Made by a program: the position numbers and the translations under genes. The notes under the pieces are model-generated. The model was not told the origin of the DNA, made no database searches, and saw only the letters and a program-made list of their open reading frames with translations. Of a stretch of DNA of 64,000 nt, positions 25,187-34,916 are shown piece after piece (position 1 is the stretch's first letter; the number at the start of each line of letters is the position of its first letter). Where the stretch lies: positions 20,152 through 84,151 of the forward strand of contig JBDRRS010000020.1 in assembly GCA_043825615.1 (NCBI GenBank), given 5' to 3'. The stretch comes from JBDRMV01 sp043825615. GTDB lineage: Bacteria; CG03.

Positions 25187-26779
25187 TCACCAGTCCTGGC
25201 TGACTTCCGGCATTTCCACTTTTTTCTGCATTTTCCCGTTCTTCTCCATATTTTCTATGACGTTCAAAACCCTCTGGACGTCCTCTTTGGACATTGATTC
25301 TTTGCTTTTGTCCGGTTTCTGCTCTCCCCCGCCCTTGGACTTCCGGTCTTCGCCCTTTGCTTTTTTCAGCGCGACTTCAAGATTGTGCAGGGCATCGGAA
25401 TCGCGCGGGTTCTCCCTCAGAACCCTCCTGTAACTTTCAATCGCCTCGCCTGTTTTCCCCTCTCTGAAAAAGCTATTACCCATATTGTAGATGACGTCAT
25501 TCTTAAAATCAATATCCTCGAACGTCATGGCTTTCCGGTACTGTTTCTGCGCCTCATCGTTTTTCTCCTGTAAATAATAAACGTTACCGAGATTGTAATA
25601 AATTTCCGGGCGCGATTTTTTTTTCAATTCCTCTTTGTACGACTTTTCCGCATTAAAAAAGTCCCTGTTTTTGAAAGCCCTGTTGCCCCGGCTTATGGGG
25701 GATGCGCAAAGCGTCCCGCGGGAAAGAACGACCGCCAGCAGGACGGCGGGAACGCGGCGGCAGAAAGAATCAAGAACATTTCTGTTTTTGAAAACGTAAG
25801 GAAGAAAAAAATCAACCAGTATGAAAAAAAGCGCCGCAGCGAGGGGAATCTGGTATTTCCTCTCAAGAGTTGCGGAAAAAGTTTTACCCAGTGAATCCTT
25901 GCCTGCCGAGTTTATTTCGTCCGCAACTTTCTCAATATCGGCGGCCGAATAACTGTACGGAAAATATTTTCCCGAAGTTTTATTGGCAACCATAAGCAGC
26001 GTGGTTTCATCCAGCCGGCTTATCACCGTTTCACCGTTTTCATTTTTCTTATATCCCGTGATATTCCCTTTGTCGTCTCTCACCGGAATAGGTTCGCCTT
26101 CGGGGGTTCCCACGCCGACGGCAATGACCCTTATCCCTTTAAGTTCTTTTAAAATCTCTTCGGGGTTGCCCTGAAGATTTTCACCGTCGGTAAAAAGGAC
26201 AACCGTTTTGGAGTTTGTCGCCTGAGGCGACCTCCCGAAACACTCCTTTGCTTTTTTAAGAGCATCCTGTATGTTTGTTCCTGCGCAGGGAACGATGCTC
26301 GCGTCAATTTCGTCAAGGAACATTTTAACCGAGGGAATATCGCCCGTTACCGGGCAAATCCTGAAAGCGCGGCCCGCAAAACCCACGATTCCGAAGCGGG
26401 CGGATGGAAAAGAGGAAATAATCTCTTTTATTTTTGAAACGGATGCTTTAAACCTGTTCGGTTTCACATCCTCGCAAAACATGCTTGCAGAAACGTCCAG
26501 CGCTATGACAACCGAGGCGCCCTTCTCCATAATTTGCCTCGAAACCATTCCCCACCGCGGACCTGCCAGTGCAAGAATAAAAAATACATAAGCGAAAACG
26601 AGCGAAATCCTCCTTGCGATTTCGCTTCTACTATTTTGTAAGGAAATTCTTGAAAATACTGCAATATCAGCATATTTGGACTGCCCGATTTTTCTTTTGC
26701 GCCACTCGAAAATGAAAAAAAGAATCAGGAACGGCACCGCAATCAAAGCCGTCAAAATTTTAGAATAATCCCAAATCAT
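25187..26779 (-). CDS. BatB-BatC fusion (VWA domain plus TPR)
   Basis: 530 residues. Two N-terminal transmembrane helices (about 8-25, 57-75) precede a von Willebrand factor A domain (about 88-285) with an intact metal site DVSASM and TDGENLQG. A further membrane segment (about 310-328), a second hydrophobic stretch (340-360) and TPR repeats (about 365-465) follow, then a charged tail. In many bacteria these are separate BatB (VWA) and BatC (TPR) proteins; here one reading frame carries both. It is the middle of the bat operon. Confidence 0.9.
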   Translation of the reverse strand: MIWDYSKILTALIAVPFLILFFIFEWRKRKIGQSKYADIAVFSRISLQNSRSEIARRISLVFAYVFFILALAGPRWGMVSRQIMEKGASVVIALDVSASMFCEDVKPNRFKASVSKIKEIISSFPSARFGIVGFAGRAFRICPVTGDIPSVKMFLDEIDASIVPCAGTNIQDALKKAKECFGRSPQATNSKTVVLFTDGENLQGNPEEILKELKGIRVIAVGVGTPEGEPIPVRDDKGNITGYKKNENGETVISRLDETTLLMVANKTSGKYFPYSYSAADIEKVADEINSAGKDSLGKTFSATLERKYQIPLAAALFFILVDFFLPYVFKNRNVLDSFCRRVPAVLLAVVLSRGTLCASPISRGNRAFKNRDFFNAEKSYKEELKKKSRPEIYYNLGNVYYLQEKNDEAQKQYRKAMTFEDIDFKNDVIYNMGNSFFREGKTGEAIESYRRVLRENPRDSDALHNLEVALKKAKGEDRKSKGGGEQKPDKSKESMSKEDVQRVLNVIENMEKNGKMQKKVEMPEVSQDW

Positions 26780-26822
26780 CTAACTTCCTCTTTCACTTTT
26801 GCGCCGACAATCATATTTTTTC

Positions 26823-27800
26823 CTACGGTATTCTCCTCAAAACAGCGAACCTTATAACCAGACCCGCAATGAAAAGAATAAAAGCGACGGATGTAAGCGC
26901 CGGCGCCAGTTCATTGTATTCAACAAAGGATGAAGAAATAATTTTCGTCTTCTCAAGTTTGTCTATGCCGGAATAAATCTCCGCCAGTTCTTTAGCCGAA
27001 GTCGCCCTGAAATATCTCCCGCCTGTGGTATCAGCGAGTTTCTTCAGGAGGTCCTCGTTTAATTCATCATTAATTCTCATAAATCTCTGCCCGAAAACGG
27101 CGTCGTTTACGGGAACCAGCGCGGGACCTTTTTTACCGGCGCCGACGGAATAAATTTTAATGTTCAGATTTTTTGCGAGTTCCGCCGCCATAGCGGGCTC
27201 TATTACCCCCCTGTTGTTGGCCCCGTCGGTCACAAGAACGATTATTTTTGTTTTTGCGGCGCTTGAAGCAAGATGCTTTACCGCCACCGAGATACCGTCC
27301 CCTATTGCAGTGCCGTCTTCGCCGGTCATTCCTGAATGAATCTCGTCAATAATATCCACAACGCCCGCGTGGTCAAAAGTCAGCGGACAGCGTATGGCGG
27401 CGACGCCGCCGAAGATGACAACGCCTATGCGGTCATGAAGGCGGTTTTCGACAAAACTCCTGCTTTCTTTTTTAGCGACGGATATCCTGCTGGGTTTTAT
27501 GTCTATTGCATCCATACTCATGGAAGTGTCTATCACAAGGAAAATATCGCGGGCATTCTTCACCTCTTCTCTTCTGGCGGTGCCTTTCGCCGGGCGGAGA
27601 AGCGAGGCAAAAATAAAAAGAATCACGGCAAAAGAAATATAAGGATAAAGGTTAAGCGCTCTGTTCGTGAGACGCAATTTTTCAAAAAGAACAGTTCTTG
27701 AATGGAACACAGGGCTGATTTCCTTTTTCTTTAACAGAATATAAAGGACCCCGAGCACAACGGGAGCAAGCAGCAGAAAATAAGGGGAGAGAAGTTTCAT
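26823..27800 (-). CDS. batA: BatA (VWA domain membrane protein)
   Basis: 325 residues. N-terminal helices (about 5-22, 55-70), VWA domain (about 83-275) with metal-ion-dependent adhesion site DTSMSM and DGANNRG, then a C-terminal helix (about 300-320). It overlaps the preceding BatD-like gene by 4 bp. BatA and BatB are paralogous VWA proteins of the aerotolerance complex. Confidence 0.92.
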   Translation of the reverse strand: MKLLSPYFLLLAPVVLGVLYILLKKKEISPVFHSRTVLFEKLRLTNRALNLYPYISFAVILFIFASLLRPAKGTARREEVKNARDIFLVIDTSMSMDAIDIKPSRISVAKKESRSFVENRLHDRIGVVIFGGVAAIRCPLTFDHAGVVDIIDEIHSGMTGEDGTAIGDGISVAVKHLASSAAKTKIIVLVTDGANNRGVIEPAMAAELAKNLNIKIYSVGAGKKGPALVPVNDAVFGQRFMRINDELNEDLLKKLADTTGGRYFRATSAKELAEIYSGIDKLEKTKIISSSFVEYNELAPALTSVAFILFIAGLVIRFAVLRRIP

Positions 27801-28630
27801 CTGAGCGCTCCGATTTTGGAGAAACTTTTTGCCTGTTCGAGGAGTTCGGCGATTTCGTTTTTCTCATAATTCTTTTTTGCGAATTTCGCGAGGTCGCAGG
27901 AGTGCAGGAAAGCGGCAACTTTCATTTTTACGAAGGATTCAAGTTTGCTTTTTTTCAAGGCCGCAATTATTTCACAGGAACTCAGGTAAATGGCCGCAAG
28001 AGCGTATTTTTTCTCAAGAAAGACCCTGAATAAATCCGAAAGACGGTCTAAAACCCTGCCGGAATCGTCTTCGGTTTTTATCTTCGCAAGTTCGGCGAGA
28101 TACCATTCCTCGGGGGAAACCCGCTCTTCTCCCGTTACATTTTTTTTCTTTCTCTTCATCAAAATCCAGAATAACAGCGCTACGACCGCAATTATCAGTA
28201 AAATAATCCATAAAGGAAAATCTCCGCCCTGCTGCCCTCTGATTTTTTTCAGTTCCGTTTCTTCCCCGGAAAGCGCCCCCCTGACAATCACCTTGAATGC
28301 TCCCGCCGAAATGATTTTCGTTGACACCGCAAACTGGAAAGGCGGGACTTCCACTTCCCCTAAGTCGTAGAAAAATGCGTCCGCGTCCACCAGGTCTTCC
28401 CTGTAGTCCTTTTTGTGTCTGACATTGCGGAAAACTACGGCCGGGGAGCGGGGAACGATAATTTTGCCGACGGGCTCGCTGCCGTGTATAATTTTAATTC
28501 TTACGGGAAACTTTTCTCCGATAACCGCCGTCGTGGATGACGGAAAAACCTGTACAATGGTCCCTTTCTCAAGACAAAAACCCGAAGCGGCAAAAAACAA
28601 AAGAATAAGAAAATACATTTTTAAGGCCAT
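27797..28630 (-). CDS. Short BatD-like membrane protein of the bat operon
   Basis: 277 residues: signal peptide (1-19), a beta-sandwich periplasmic part (about 22-130), one transmembrane helix (about 138-158) and a cytoplasmic helical domain. The position between DUF58 and batA is that of the DUF4381/short BatD-like proteins of other bat loci. ATG overlap with batA (4 bp) and one-base spacing from the DUF58 stop show tight coupling. Confidence 0.75.
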   Translation of the reverse strand: MALKMYFLILLFFAASGFCLEKGTIVQVFPSSTTAVIGEKFPVRIKIIHGSEPVGKIIVPRSPAVVFRNVRHKKDYREDLVDADAFFYDLGEVEVPPFQFAVSTKIISAGAFKVIVRGALSGEETELKKIRGQQGGDFPLWIILLIIAVVALLFWILMKRKKKNVTGEERVSPEEWYLAELAKIKTEDDSGRVLDRLSDLFRVFLEKKYALAAIYLSSCEIIAALKKSKLESFVKMKVAAFLHSCDLAKFAKKNYEKNEIAELLEQAKSFSKIGALR

Positions 28631-28631
28631 C

Positions 28632-29507
28632 TCATCGTCTTTTTGCCCGTGCGCGGAAGAAATTGAGGAGCGTTGTAATGTATTCCCTGTCCGTCCTCAA
28701 TTCCAGCAGGTCGCAGGATGCTCCGGCGAAAATTTTTTTCAGGCGCGCCCGTTCGCCGTCAAAAAATATTTTGTATTTTTCCCTGACAGTCCGGGCGGAA
28801 AAATTCAGAAACGAGACATCCCCCGTTTCCGTATCCTTTACCTCGCAAATCCCGCATCCGGGGAGTTCTATTTCCTTCGGGTCAAGAACTCTTATTCCTA
28901 TAACATCGTGGCGTGAAGAAAGAATTCTCAACTGTTTCTCGAAATCTGCGTCGAAGAAATCGCTGAAACAGAAAACGATGCTTTTTTTTCTGAAAACCCT
29001 GCTCGCAAATTCCATTGCCTGTGAAATGCCGGAGGCGCGGTGTTCCGGCTTGAAATACAGAATTTCCCTTATAATTCTCAAAATGTGAAAACGGCCTTTC
29101 CTCGGCGGGATATATTTTTCAACCCTGTCCGTAAAAAGAACGAGCCCGACTTTGTCGTTGTTCCGTACAGCCGTCCACGAAAGGAGCGAAGCGAGTTCGC
29201 TGACGAGTTCCCTTTTGAATTTCTCCGTCGTTCCGAAGTGGACCGAAGCGCTCAGGTCTATCAGAAGAATTATAGACAGGGACCTTTCCTCGACGTATTC
29301 CTTCACGTAAGGAGCGTTCATCCGCGCGGTTATGTTCCAGTCAATGCTGCGGATGTCGTCGCCTGGAACGTAGGGCCTCACTTCGGCGAATTCAATTCCC
29401 TTCCCCTTGAATGTTGAAGTATATCTGCCCGTAAAGAACTGGTCTGCGAGAAATCTCGTATAGATTTCTATTTTCAGGACCCGCCGGAAAATTTCTTTAT
29501 CGTCCAT
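28632..29507 (-). CDS. DUF58 protein (VWA-like) of the bat operon
   Basis: 291 residues. The family signature FAEVRPYVPGDDIRSIDWNI is clear near residue 40, followed by a VWA-like half with LLIDLSASVHFG (metal site) and FCFSDFFD. DUF58 proteins sit beside MoxR ATPases and are thought to be chaperone clients or partners. It is second in the operon after moxR. Confidence 0.92.
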   Translation of the reverse strand: MDDKEIFRRVLKIEIYTRFLADQFFTGRYTSTFKGKGIEFAEVRPYVPGDDIRSIDWNITARMNAPYVKEYVEERSLSIILLIDLSASVHFGTTEKFKRELVSELASLLSWTAVRNNDKVGLVLFTDRVEKYIPPRKGRFHILRIIREILYFKPEHRASGISQAMEFASRVFRKKSIVFCFSDFFDADFEKQLRILSSRHDVIGIRVLDPKEIELPGCGICEVKDTETGDVSFLNFSARTVREKYKIFFDGERARLKKIFAGASCDLLELRTDREYITTLLNFFRARAKRR

Positions 29508-29561
29508 GTTTTATACGCCGGTTACGGTTTACGGCCTGCCATTTTTGATTTTCGGTTTTTC

Positions 29562-30545
29562 TTACGGGACTTCAACCGAAGAAAGAATTTCGGAAACGAC
29601 CTTCTCGGGGGTAAAATTCTCCGCTTCGCCCTCGTAACTTAAAATAACCCTGTGGCGGAAAACGTCCGTCAGGACATTTCTCACGTCTTCGGGAATGACA
29701 AAACCGCGGCCTTCGATGAACGCTTTCACGCGGGACGCCTCAACGAGGTGAATCGTGGCGCGCGGAGAAACGCCCCATGCTATCAGATGCCCGATATCTT
29801 TAATCCCGAATGCCTCGGGTTCTCTTGTGGCAGAGGCCAGGTTAACGCAGTAATTCTTTATTTTCTCGTCAACGTAAATCTGCGAAATGAGTTTCGTTAT
29901 TCCAAGCACGTCCCTTTTGGAAATCACTTCATTAACTTCGGGAATACTTCTTACGGCGACTCTTTCAATTACATTTTTCTCTTCTTCCCTGCTCGGATAA
30001 GTTATAACGACCTTCATTATAAACCTGTCAATCTGCGCCTCGGGCAGAGGGTATGTCCCTTCCTGTTCTATGGGATTCTGAGTCGCCATTACAAAAAACG
30101 GTTCAGGAAGTTTGTGTGTTGTCTCGCCGATTGTCACAGTCCTCTCCTGCATCGACTCAAGCAGCGCCGACTGGACTTTCGCGGGAGCCCTGTTTATTTC
30201 GTCGGCAAGAATAAAATTCGTGAAAACGGGACCTTTCTTTACCGAGAACTCTTCCTTTGAAGGACGGTAAATCTGCGTTCCTATCAAATCGGAGGGCAGC
30301 AGATCGGGCGTGAACTGAATTCTCCTGAAGTCCATGGCCAGGCACCTTGCGAGAGTGCTTACCGAAAGGGTTTTCGCAAGCCCCGGAACGCCTTCGACGA
30401 GAACATGATTCTGCGAAAAGATGCCTATTAGAAGCCGCTCGAGAAGAACGTCCTGACCGACGATGACTTTGTGAATCTCGGAAAGAATGTTTTTGATTTT
30501 TGCGTTTTCAAGCAGAACCTTCTGATTAATTTCATTAACATCCAT
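29562..30545 (-). CDS. MoxR-family AAA+ ATPase
   Basis: 327 residues from ATG 30545, preferred over 30575 because GGGAGGGAG lies just before it. AAA_3 domain: Walker A VEGVPGLAKT, Walker B FILADEINRAP, sensor ATQNPIEQEGTYPLPEAQIDRF. MoxR ATPases act as chaperones for VWA proteins. It is the first gene of the bat operon. A GGGGTCAG half-palindrome lies directly upstream (about 30559-30575). Confidence 0.93.
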   Translation of the reverse strand: MDVNEINQKVLLENAKIKNILSEIHKVIVGQDVLLERLLIGIFSQNHVLVEGVPGLAKTLSVSTLARCLAMDFRRIQFTPDLLPSDLIGTQIYRPSKEEFSVKKGPVFTNFILADEINRAPAKVQSALLESMQERTVTIGETTHKLPEPFFVMATQNPIEQEGTYPLPEAQIDRFIMKVVITYPSREEEKNVIERVAVRSIPEVNEVISKRDVLGITKLISQIYVDEKIKNYCVNLASATREPEAFGIKDIGHLIAWGVSPRATIHLVEASRVKAFIEGRGFVIPEDVRNVLTDVFRHRVILSYEGEAENFTPEKVVSEILSSVEVP

Positions 30546-30590
30546 AACTCCCTCCCATGGGGTCAGGTCTTGCAATCATGCATTTTTCCC

Positions 30591-31652
30591 CTAACTGCCG
30601 ACGAGACCGGCTATCAGGTCGCCGACTTCGCTCGTTGTCATTCCCATCCTGCCGGCGGACATTGATTTTATTTTTCCAGCCGTCGCGGTCATCACGGCTT
30701 TTTCCACCGCGCAGGCGGCGTCTTCCTCGCTTATACCGGAAAGCAGCATCTGCAGGGCGCAGATCGCGGCAAGAGGGTTTATCACGTTCTTCCCCGTGTA
30801 TTTCGGCGCGGAACCGCCTATCGGCTCAAACATGCTGACGCCTGCGGGGTTTATGTTCCCTCCGGCGGCAATACCCATTCCACCCTGCGTTATCGCTCCG
30901 AGGTCGGTTATTATATCGCCGAACATATTGTCGGTAACAATCACGTCAAACCACTCGGGATTTTTCACCATCCACATGCAGGTCGCGTCAACGTGAGCGT
31001 AGTCCGTTTTTATGTCCGGATATTCCTTCGCCACTTCGTAAAAAGTTCTCTCCCATAGGTCCCATGCGTATGTGAGCACGTTCGTTTTTCCGCACAATGT
31101 CAGATGCTTGCGCTTGTTCCGCTTTCTTGCAAATTCAAATGCGTACCTGAGGCAACGCTCAATACCCTTTCTCGTATTGTAGGAAACCTGAAGAGCAACC
31201 TCGTTTTTCGTTCCCTTTTCTTTGAACTCGCCAATTCCCTTGTAAAGCCCTTCGTTGTTTTCCCTTACGACGACATAGTCAATTTCTTCGGGGCCTTTGT
31301 CTTTAAGCGGCGTCCACACGCCAGGGTAAAGTTTCACCGGCCGCAGGTTGATGTACTGTTCGAGGTCAAACCTTATTTTCAGAAGAATTCCCTTTTCCAG
31401 AATACCGGGCTTCACGCCGGGATGCCCGATTGCTCCGAGATATATCGCGTCGAATTTTTTCAGTGTTTCGATACCGTCTGACGGAAAGACCTCTTTAGTC
31501 CGCAAATATTTCTCGCCGCCCCAGTCAAAAACTTTTGTATCATATTCAAAACCGAATTTCTTCGAGACGGCTTTAAGCACCTTCAGCCCCTCGTTGATAA
31601 CTTCGGGCCCCGTCCCGTCACCGGGAATAACCGCTATTTTATACTTTTTCAT
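30591..31652 (-). CDS. leuB: 3-isopropylmalate dehydrogenase
   Basis: 353 residues. Decarboxylating beta-hydroxyacid dehydrogenase: VIPGDGTGPEVI at the N-terminus, VVRENNEGLYKGIG, active-site YAHVDATCMWM, NMFGDIITDLGA and EPIGGSAPKYTGKN. It oxidises 3-isopropylmalate in leucine synthesis. It overlaps leuD by 14 bp and ends the ilv-psd-pss-leu operon. Related tartrate or homoisocitrate dehydrogenases look alike; context favours leucine. Confidence 0.9.
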   Translation of the reverse strand: MKKYKIAVIPGDGTGPEVINEGLKVLKAVSKKFGFEYDTKVFDWGGEKYLRTKEVFPSDGIETLKKFDAIYLGAIGHPGVKPGILEKGILLKIRFDLEQYINLRPVKLYPGVWTPLKDKGPEEIDYVVVRENNEGLYKGIGEFKEKGTKNEVALQVSYNTRKGIERCLRYAFEFARKRNKRKHLTLCGKTNVLTYAWDLWERTFYEVAKEYPDIKTDYAHVDATCMWMVKNPEWFDVIVTDNMFGDIITDLGAITQGGMGIAAGGNINPAGVSMFEPIGGSAPKYTGKNVINPLAAICALQMLLSGISEEDAACAVEKAVMTATAGKIKSMSAGRMGMTTSEVGDLIAGLVGS

Positions 31653-32133
31653 TTTTTAAAGATTTTAAGAGACCGCCGGCGGAGATGATTTTTCTGATGA
31701 ATTCGGGAACAGGTTTTATTTCGTATGTTTTGTTTTTTGTCAGATTTCTTATTCCGCTTTTTTTAACGTCAATTTCAATTTTGTCGCCGGTTGCGCAAAC
31801 GTCAGCGAGATTGCATTCAAAAACCATAAGACCGGTGTTTATGCAGTTCCTTAAAAAAATCCTGGCGAACGACTTCGCAATGACCGCCGAGATGCCGGAG
31901 GCCTTAATTGCTATCGGCGCGTGCTCCCTGCTGGAGCCGCAGCCGAAGTTCCTGCCGGCGACAATGATGTCACCGTCCTTTATTTTCTTTCCGAAATTTT
32001 TATCAAGGTCTTCCATGCAGTGCGCCGCAAGTTCTTCGGGTCTGTCCGTTGTAAGGAACCTCGCGGGGATTATCACATCGGTGTCGATTGAATCGCCGAC
32101 GACGTAAGCGTTCCCGCTGATTTTATTTTTCAC
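31639..32133 (-). CDS. leuD: 3-isopropylmalate dehydratase, small subunit
   Basis: 164 residues, short archaeal/thermophile-type LeuD. GDSIDTDVIIPARFL at the N-terminus and GRNFGCGSSREHAPIAIKA in the middle are diagnostic swivel-domain motifs. The GTG start overlaps the leuC stop as GTGA. Confidence 0.93.
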   Translation of the reverse strand: MKNKISGNAYVVGDSIDTDVIIPARFLTTDRPEELAAHCMEDLDKNFGKKIKDGDIIVAGRNFGCGSSREHAPIAIKASGISAVIAKSFARIFLRNCINTGLMVFECNLADVCATGDKIEIDVKKSGIRNLTKNKTYEIKPVPEFIRKIISAGGLLKSLKNEKV

Positions 32134-33362
32134 AACTGCTCAGGCGAGGTTATCCGTCCCGTTAATGCCGACGCTGCGGCGACATACGGCGAGGCGAGGT
32201 AAACTTTTGAAGACGCTGAACCCATTCTCCCTACAAAATTCCTGTTCGTCGTTGAAACCGCAATTTCCCCGTCAGCAAGGATTCCCATATGCCCGCCGAG
32301 ACAGGGTCCGCAGGTCGGCGGGGAAATTATACAACCCGCTTTTAAAAATGTTTCGATGTAACCCGCCGCAAGAGCTTCGCCGTAAACCATGCGGCTGCCG
32401 GGAAGAATTATGACGCGCAGGCCCCGCTTGATTTTTTTACCCTTCAGGATTTTTGAGGCATCCGCAAAATCCGATATCCTGCCGTTCGTGCAGGAACCGA
32501 TGACGACCTGGTCGATTTTTATTTTGTTCAGATTTTTGGCGGGGCGGATTTTGTCGGGTCTGTGCGGGACCGCAACGACCGGAGGAATTTCCCCTGCGTC
32601 AATGCGGATTTTTTTCGCGGAATTGCCGCCGGAAAAAAACTTCGGTTTTTTCAGGCCCCTTCCCCCTAAATACTCTTTCGTTTTCCCGTCGGGGACGACA
32701 AAACCGCATTTCCCGCCGGCCTCAATCGCCATGTTGCACATCGTAAACCTTCCGTCCATCGGCAGCGCATCTATAGCCGGGCCGGAAAATTTCATCGCTT
32801 TGTAATTTGCTCCTTCAACGCCTATCTTCCCTATCGTATAAAGAATCAGGTCCTTCCCGGTGACAAATTTTTTCCTCTTCCCCGTGTAAACAAAATCAAC
32901 GACTTCGGGAACCTTGAACCATATTTTTCCGGTGAGCATGGCGTAAGCGGCATCCGTGGAGCCCACGCCCGTCGAAAATGCGCCGAGTGCGCCGTAAGTG
33001 CAGGTGTGCGAATCTGCCCCGATAACGACGTCACCGGCCGTCACGATGCCTTTTTCCGGTAAAACAACGTGTTCTACCCCGTCGGTTTCCAGAAATCTCA
33101 CGTTGTATTTCTTTGCGAAATCCCTCAGAAATTTCACGTTCTGCGCCGATTTGATGTCTTTGTTCGGGGTAAAGTGGTCGCAGACGATTACAACGGAGGC
33201 GGGGTTTTTAATTCTGCCGCCGGAAGCGAGAAAGTTCTTCACGGCAAGCGGCCCGGTCACGTCATTCACAAGAACGACGTCGCACTCCGCCAGAAGAAAT
33301 TCTCCGGACTTAACCTCTTTCCCGCCGGAATGCGCCGAAAGAATATTTTCTATGTAGTTCAT
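32130..33362 (-). CDS. leuC: 3-isopropylmalate dehydratase, large subunit
   Basis: 410 residues, aconitase superfamily. The iron-sulfur ligands are visible in GADSHTCTYGA (about residue 120) and GCIISPPTCGPCLGGHMG (about 340); VIGSCTNGR is also present. With LeuD it isomerises 2- to 3-isopropylmalate. A copy of the 25-nt dispersed repeat occupies most of the 36-bp gap to leuA, and no ribosome binding site is visible before the ATG. Confidence 0.93.
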   Translation of the reverse strand: MNYIENILSAHSGGKEVKSGEFLLAECDVVLVNDVTGPLAVKNFLASGGRIKNPASVVIVCDHFTPNKDIKSAQNVKFLRDFAKKYNVRFLETDGVEHVVLPEKGIVTAGDVVIGADSHTCTYGALGAFSTGVGSTDAAYAMLTGKIWFKVPEVVDFVYTGKRKKFVTGKDLILYTIGKIGVEGANYKAMKFSGPAIDALPMDGRFTMCNMAIEAGGKCGFVVPDGKTKEYLGGRGLKKPKFFSGGNSAKKIRIDAGEIPPVVAVPHRPDKIRPAKNLNKIKIDQVVIGSCTNGRISDFADASKILKGKKIKRGLRVIILPGSRMVYGEALAAGYIETFLKAGCIISPPTCGPCLGGHMGILADGEIAVSTTNRNFVGRMGSASSKVYLASPYVAAASALTGRITSPEQL

Positions 33363-33370
33363 CGTAAAAA

Positions 33371-33395
33371 TGTCATATTGTAAAGCACCGTCCCC
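33371..33395 (+). repeat. 25-nt dispersed repeat, copy 2
   Basis: Identical to 5017-5041 over 25 nt. It fills the leuA-leuC gap, where a ribosome binding site for leuC would be expected. Confidence 0.8.
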
Positions 33396-33398
33396 ATT

Positions 33399-34916
33399 TT
33401 ATTCTGATTTATTCAGCGCCGAAAGATATGCGAGAACGGACGCCTCAATAATATCCGTTGAAGAAGATGACCCCAGAAATTTCCTCTTCCCGAAAGAAAC
33501 GGTCAGACGGACTTCTCCCTGGGCGTCCTTTCCGGTTGTGATTGCGTTAACGGAATAATTGAGCAGCCGGCCGGGGCGCCTTGTGACGGAATCCACCGCT
33601 TTCAGAACGCTGTCAACGGGCCCGTCGCCGGAAGCAGTTCCCGTCAGAACCTTTTTATCTTTTCTCAGTTTAACGGTGGCGTGCTGGCCGCTTGCGCCGG
33701 TCAGGACATCGAACGATTCAAGTTCGTATCCTTTTCTTTTCCCGAAATCCTTTTCGAGAAGAGCAACGATGTCGTCGTCATAGACCTTCTTTTTTTTGTC
33801 CGCAAGCATTTTGAAATCAGCAAAAATTTTGTCAATTTGCTCTTTTGAGACATTAAAACCCTGCTCTTTTATTTTTTTCGCGAGAGCCGCTCTGCCCGAG
33901 TGTTTGCCGAGAACGAGCCTGCTGCCTGAAATACCGACGTCACGGGGCTCCATAATTTCGTAGGTCTGCGCTTTTTTTATGACTCCGTCCTGATGTATGC
34001 CCGCCTCGTGCGCAAAAGCGTTTGCCCCGATGATGGCCTTGTTCGGCTGAACGGGAATACCCGTCAGGTTTGAAACGATCCGGGACGTCGTCGCCAGTTC
34101 CCTCGCATTTATTCCGGTCGTAAACTGCGGGAACCTGACCTTGAGAGCCATTACGATTTCCTCGACCGCCGCATTGCCGGCCCGCTCGCCGATGCCGTTG
34201 ACGGTGCACTCGACCTGTCTCGCCCCGTCGAGAACGGAAGCCAGCGAATTCGCCGTCGCCAGACCGAGGTCATTGTGGCAGTGCACGGAAAAAACCGCCT
34301 TGTGCGAATTCCTGACGTTTTCAATCAGGAACCTGATAAGATTACCCATTTCCGCGGGGTATGCGTATCCGACGGTATCGGGCACATTTATTATTCCCGC
34401 TCCGGCCTTTATCGCTTTTTCTATAACTTCGCAGAGAAATCTTTTCTCGCTTCTGGTGGCGTCCTCGCAGGAAAATTCCACTTCGTCGCAGTATTTCCCG
34501 GCAAGTTTCACGGCTTTAACCGCAGAATCCATGACGTCATTCCCGGACATCCCTAATTTGTATTTCATGTGGACCGGCGAGGTGGCTATAAACGTGTGTA
34601 TTCTCTTCCGCCGGGCTTTTTTAAGCGCTAACGATACGGCGGTAATATCTTTTTCAACGGCCCTTGCCAGACCGCAGACGGTAACGTTCTTTACGGCCGC
34701 CGCCACCATCCGGACGCTCTCGTAATCGTCAGGCGACGAAACGGGGAAACCTGCCTCTATTATGTCCACCTGCAGCTTTTCAAGCTGCTGCGCGATAATT
34801 ACCTTCTGCCGGCTTGTCAGGGAAGCGCCGGGCGACTGCTCGCCGTCGCGGAGCGTCGTGTCGAATATCTTTACCCTGTCTTTTCGCGCAGGTACGGAGT
34901 TTACCGTTTTTTTCAT
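33399..34916 (-). CDS. leuA: 2-isopropylmalate synthase
   Basis: 505 residues from ATG 34916, which overlaps the pssA stop as ATGA; a longer open frame to 35042 lies inside pssA. TIM-barrel HMGL-like domain with FDTTLRDGEQSPGASLT and HCHNDLGLA (metal ligands), GERAGNAAVEE, then the C-terminal LeuA dimerisation/allosteric domain (about 380-500) that usually binds leucine. First committed step of leucine synthesis. Confidence 0.95.
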   Translation of the reverse strand: MKKTVNSVPARKDRVKIFDTTLRDGEQSPGASLTSRQKVIIAQQLEKLQVDIIEAGFPVSSPDDYESVRMVAAAVKNVTVCGLARAVEKDITAVSLALKKARRKRIHTFIATSPVHMKYKLGMSGNDVMDSAVKAVKLAGKYCDEVEFSCEDATRSEKRFLCEVIEKAIKAGAGIINVPDTVGYAYPAEMGNLIRFLIENVRNSHKAVFSVHCHNDLGLATANSLASVLDGARQVECTVNGIGERAGNAAVEEIVMALKVRFPQFTTGINARELATTSRIVSNLTGIPVQPNKAIIGANAFAHEAGIHQDGVIKKAQTYEIMEPRDVGISGSRLVLGKHSGRAALAKKIKEQGFNVSKEQIDKIFADFKMLADKKKKVYDDDIVALLEKDFGKRKGYELESFDVLTGASGQHATVKLRKDKKVLTGTASGDGPVDSVLKAVDSVTRRPGRLLNYSVNAITTGKDAQGEVRLTVSFGKRKFLGSSSSTDIIEASVLAYLSALNKSE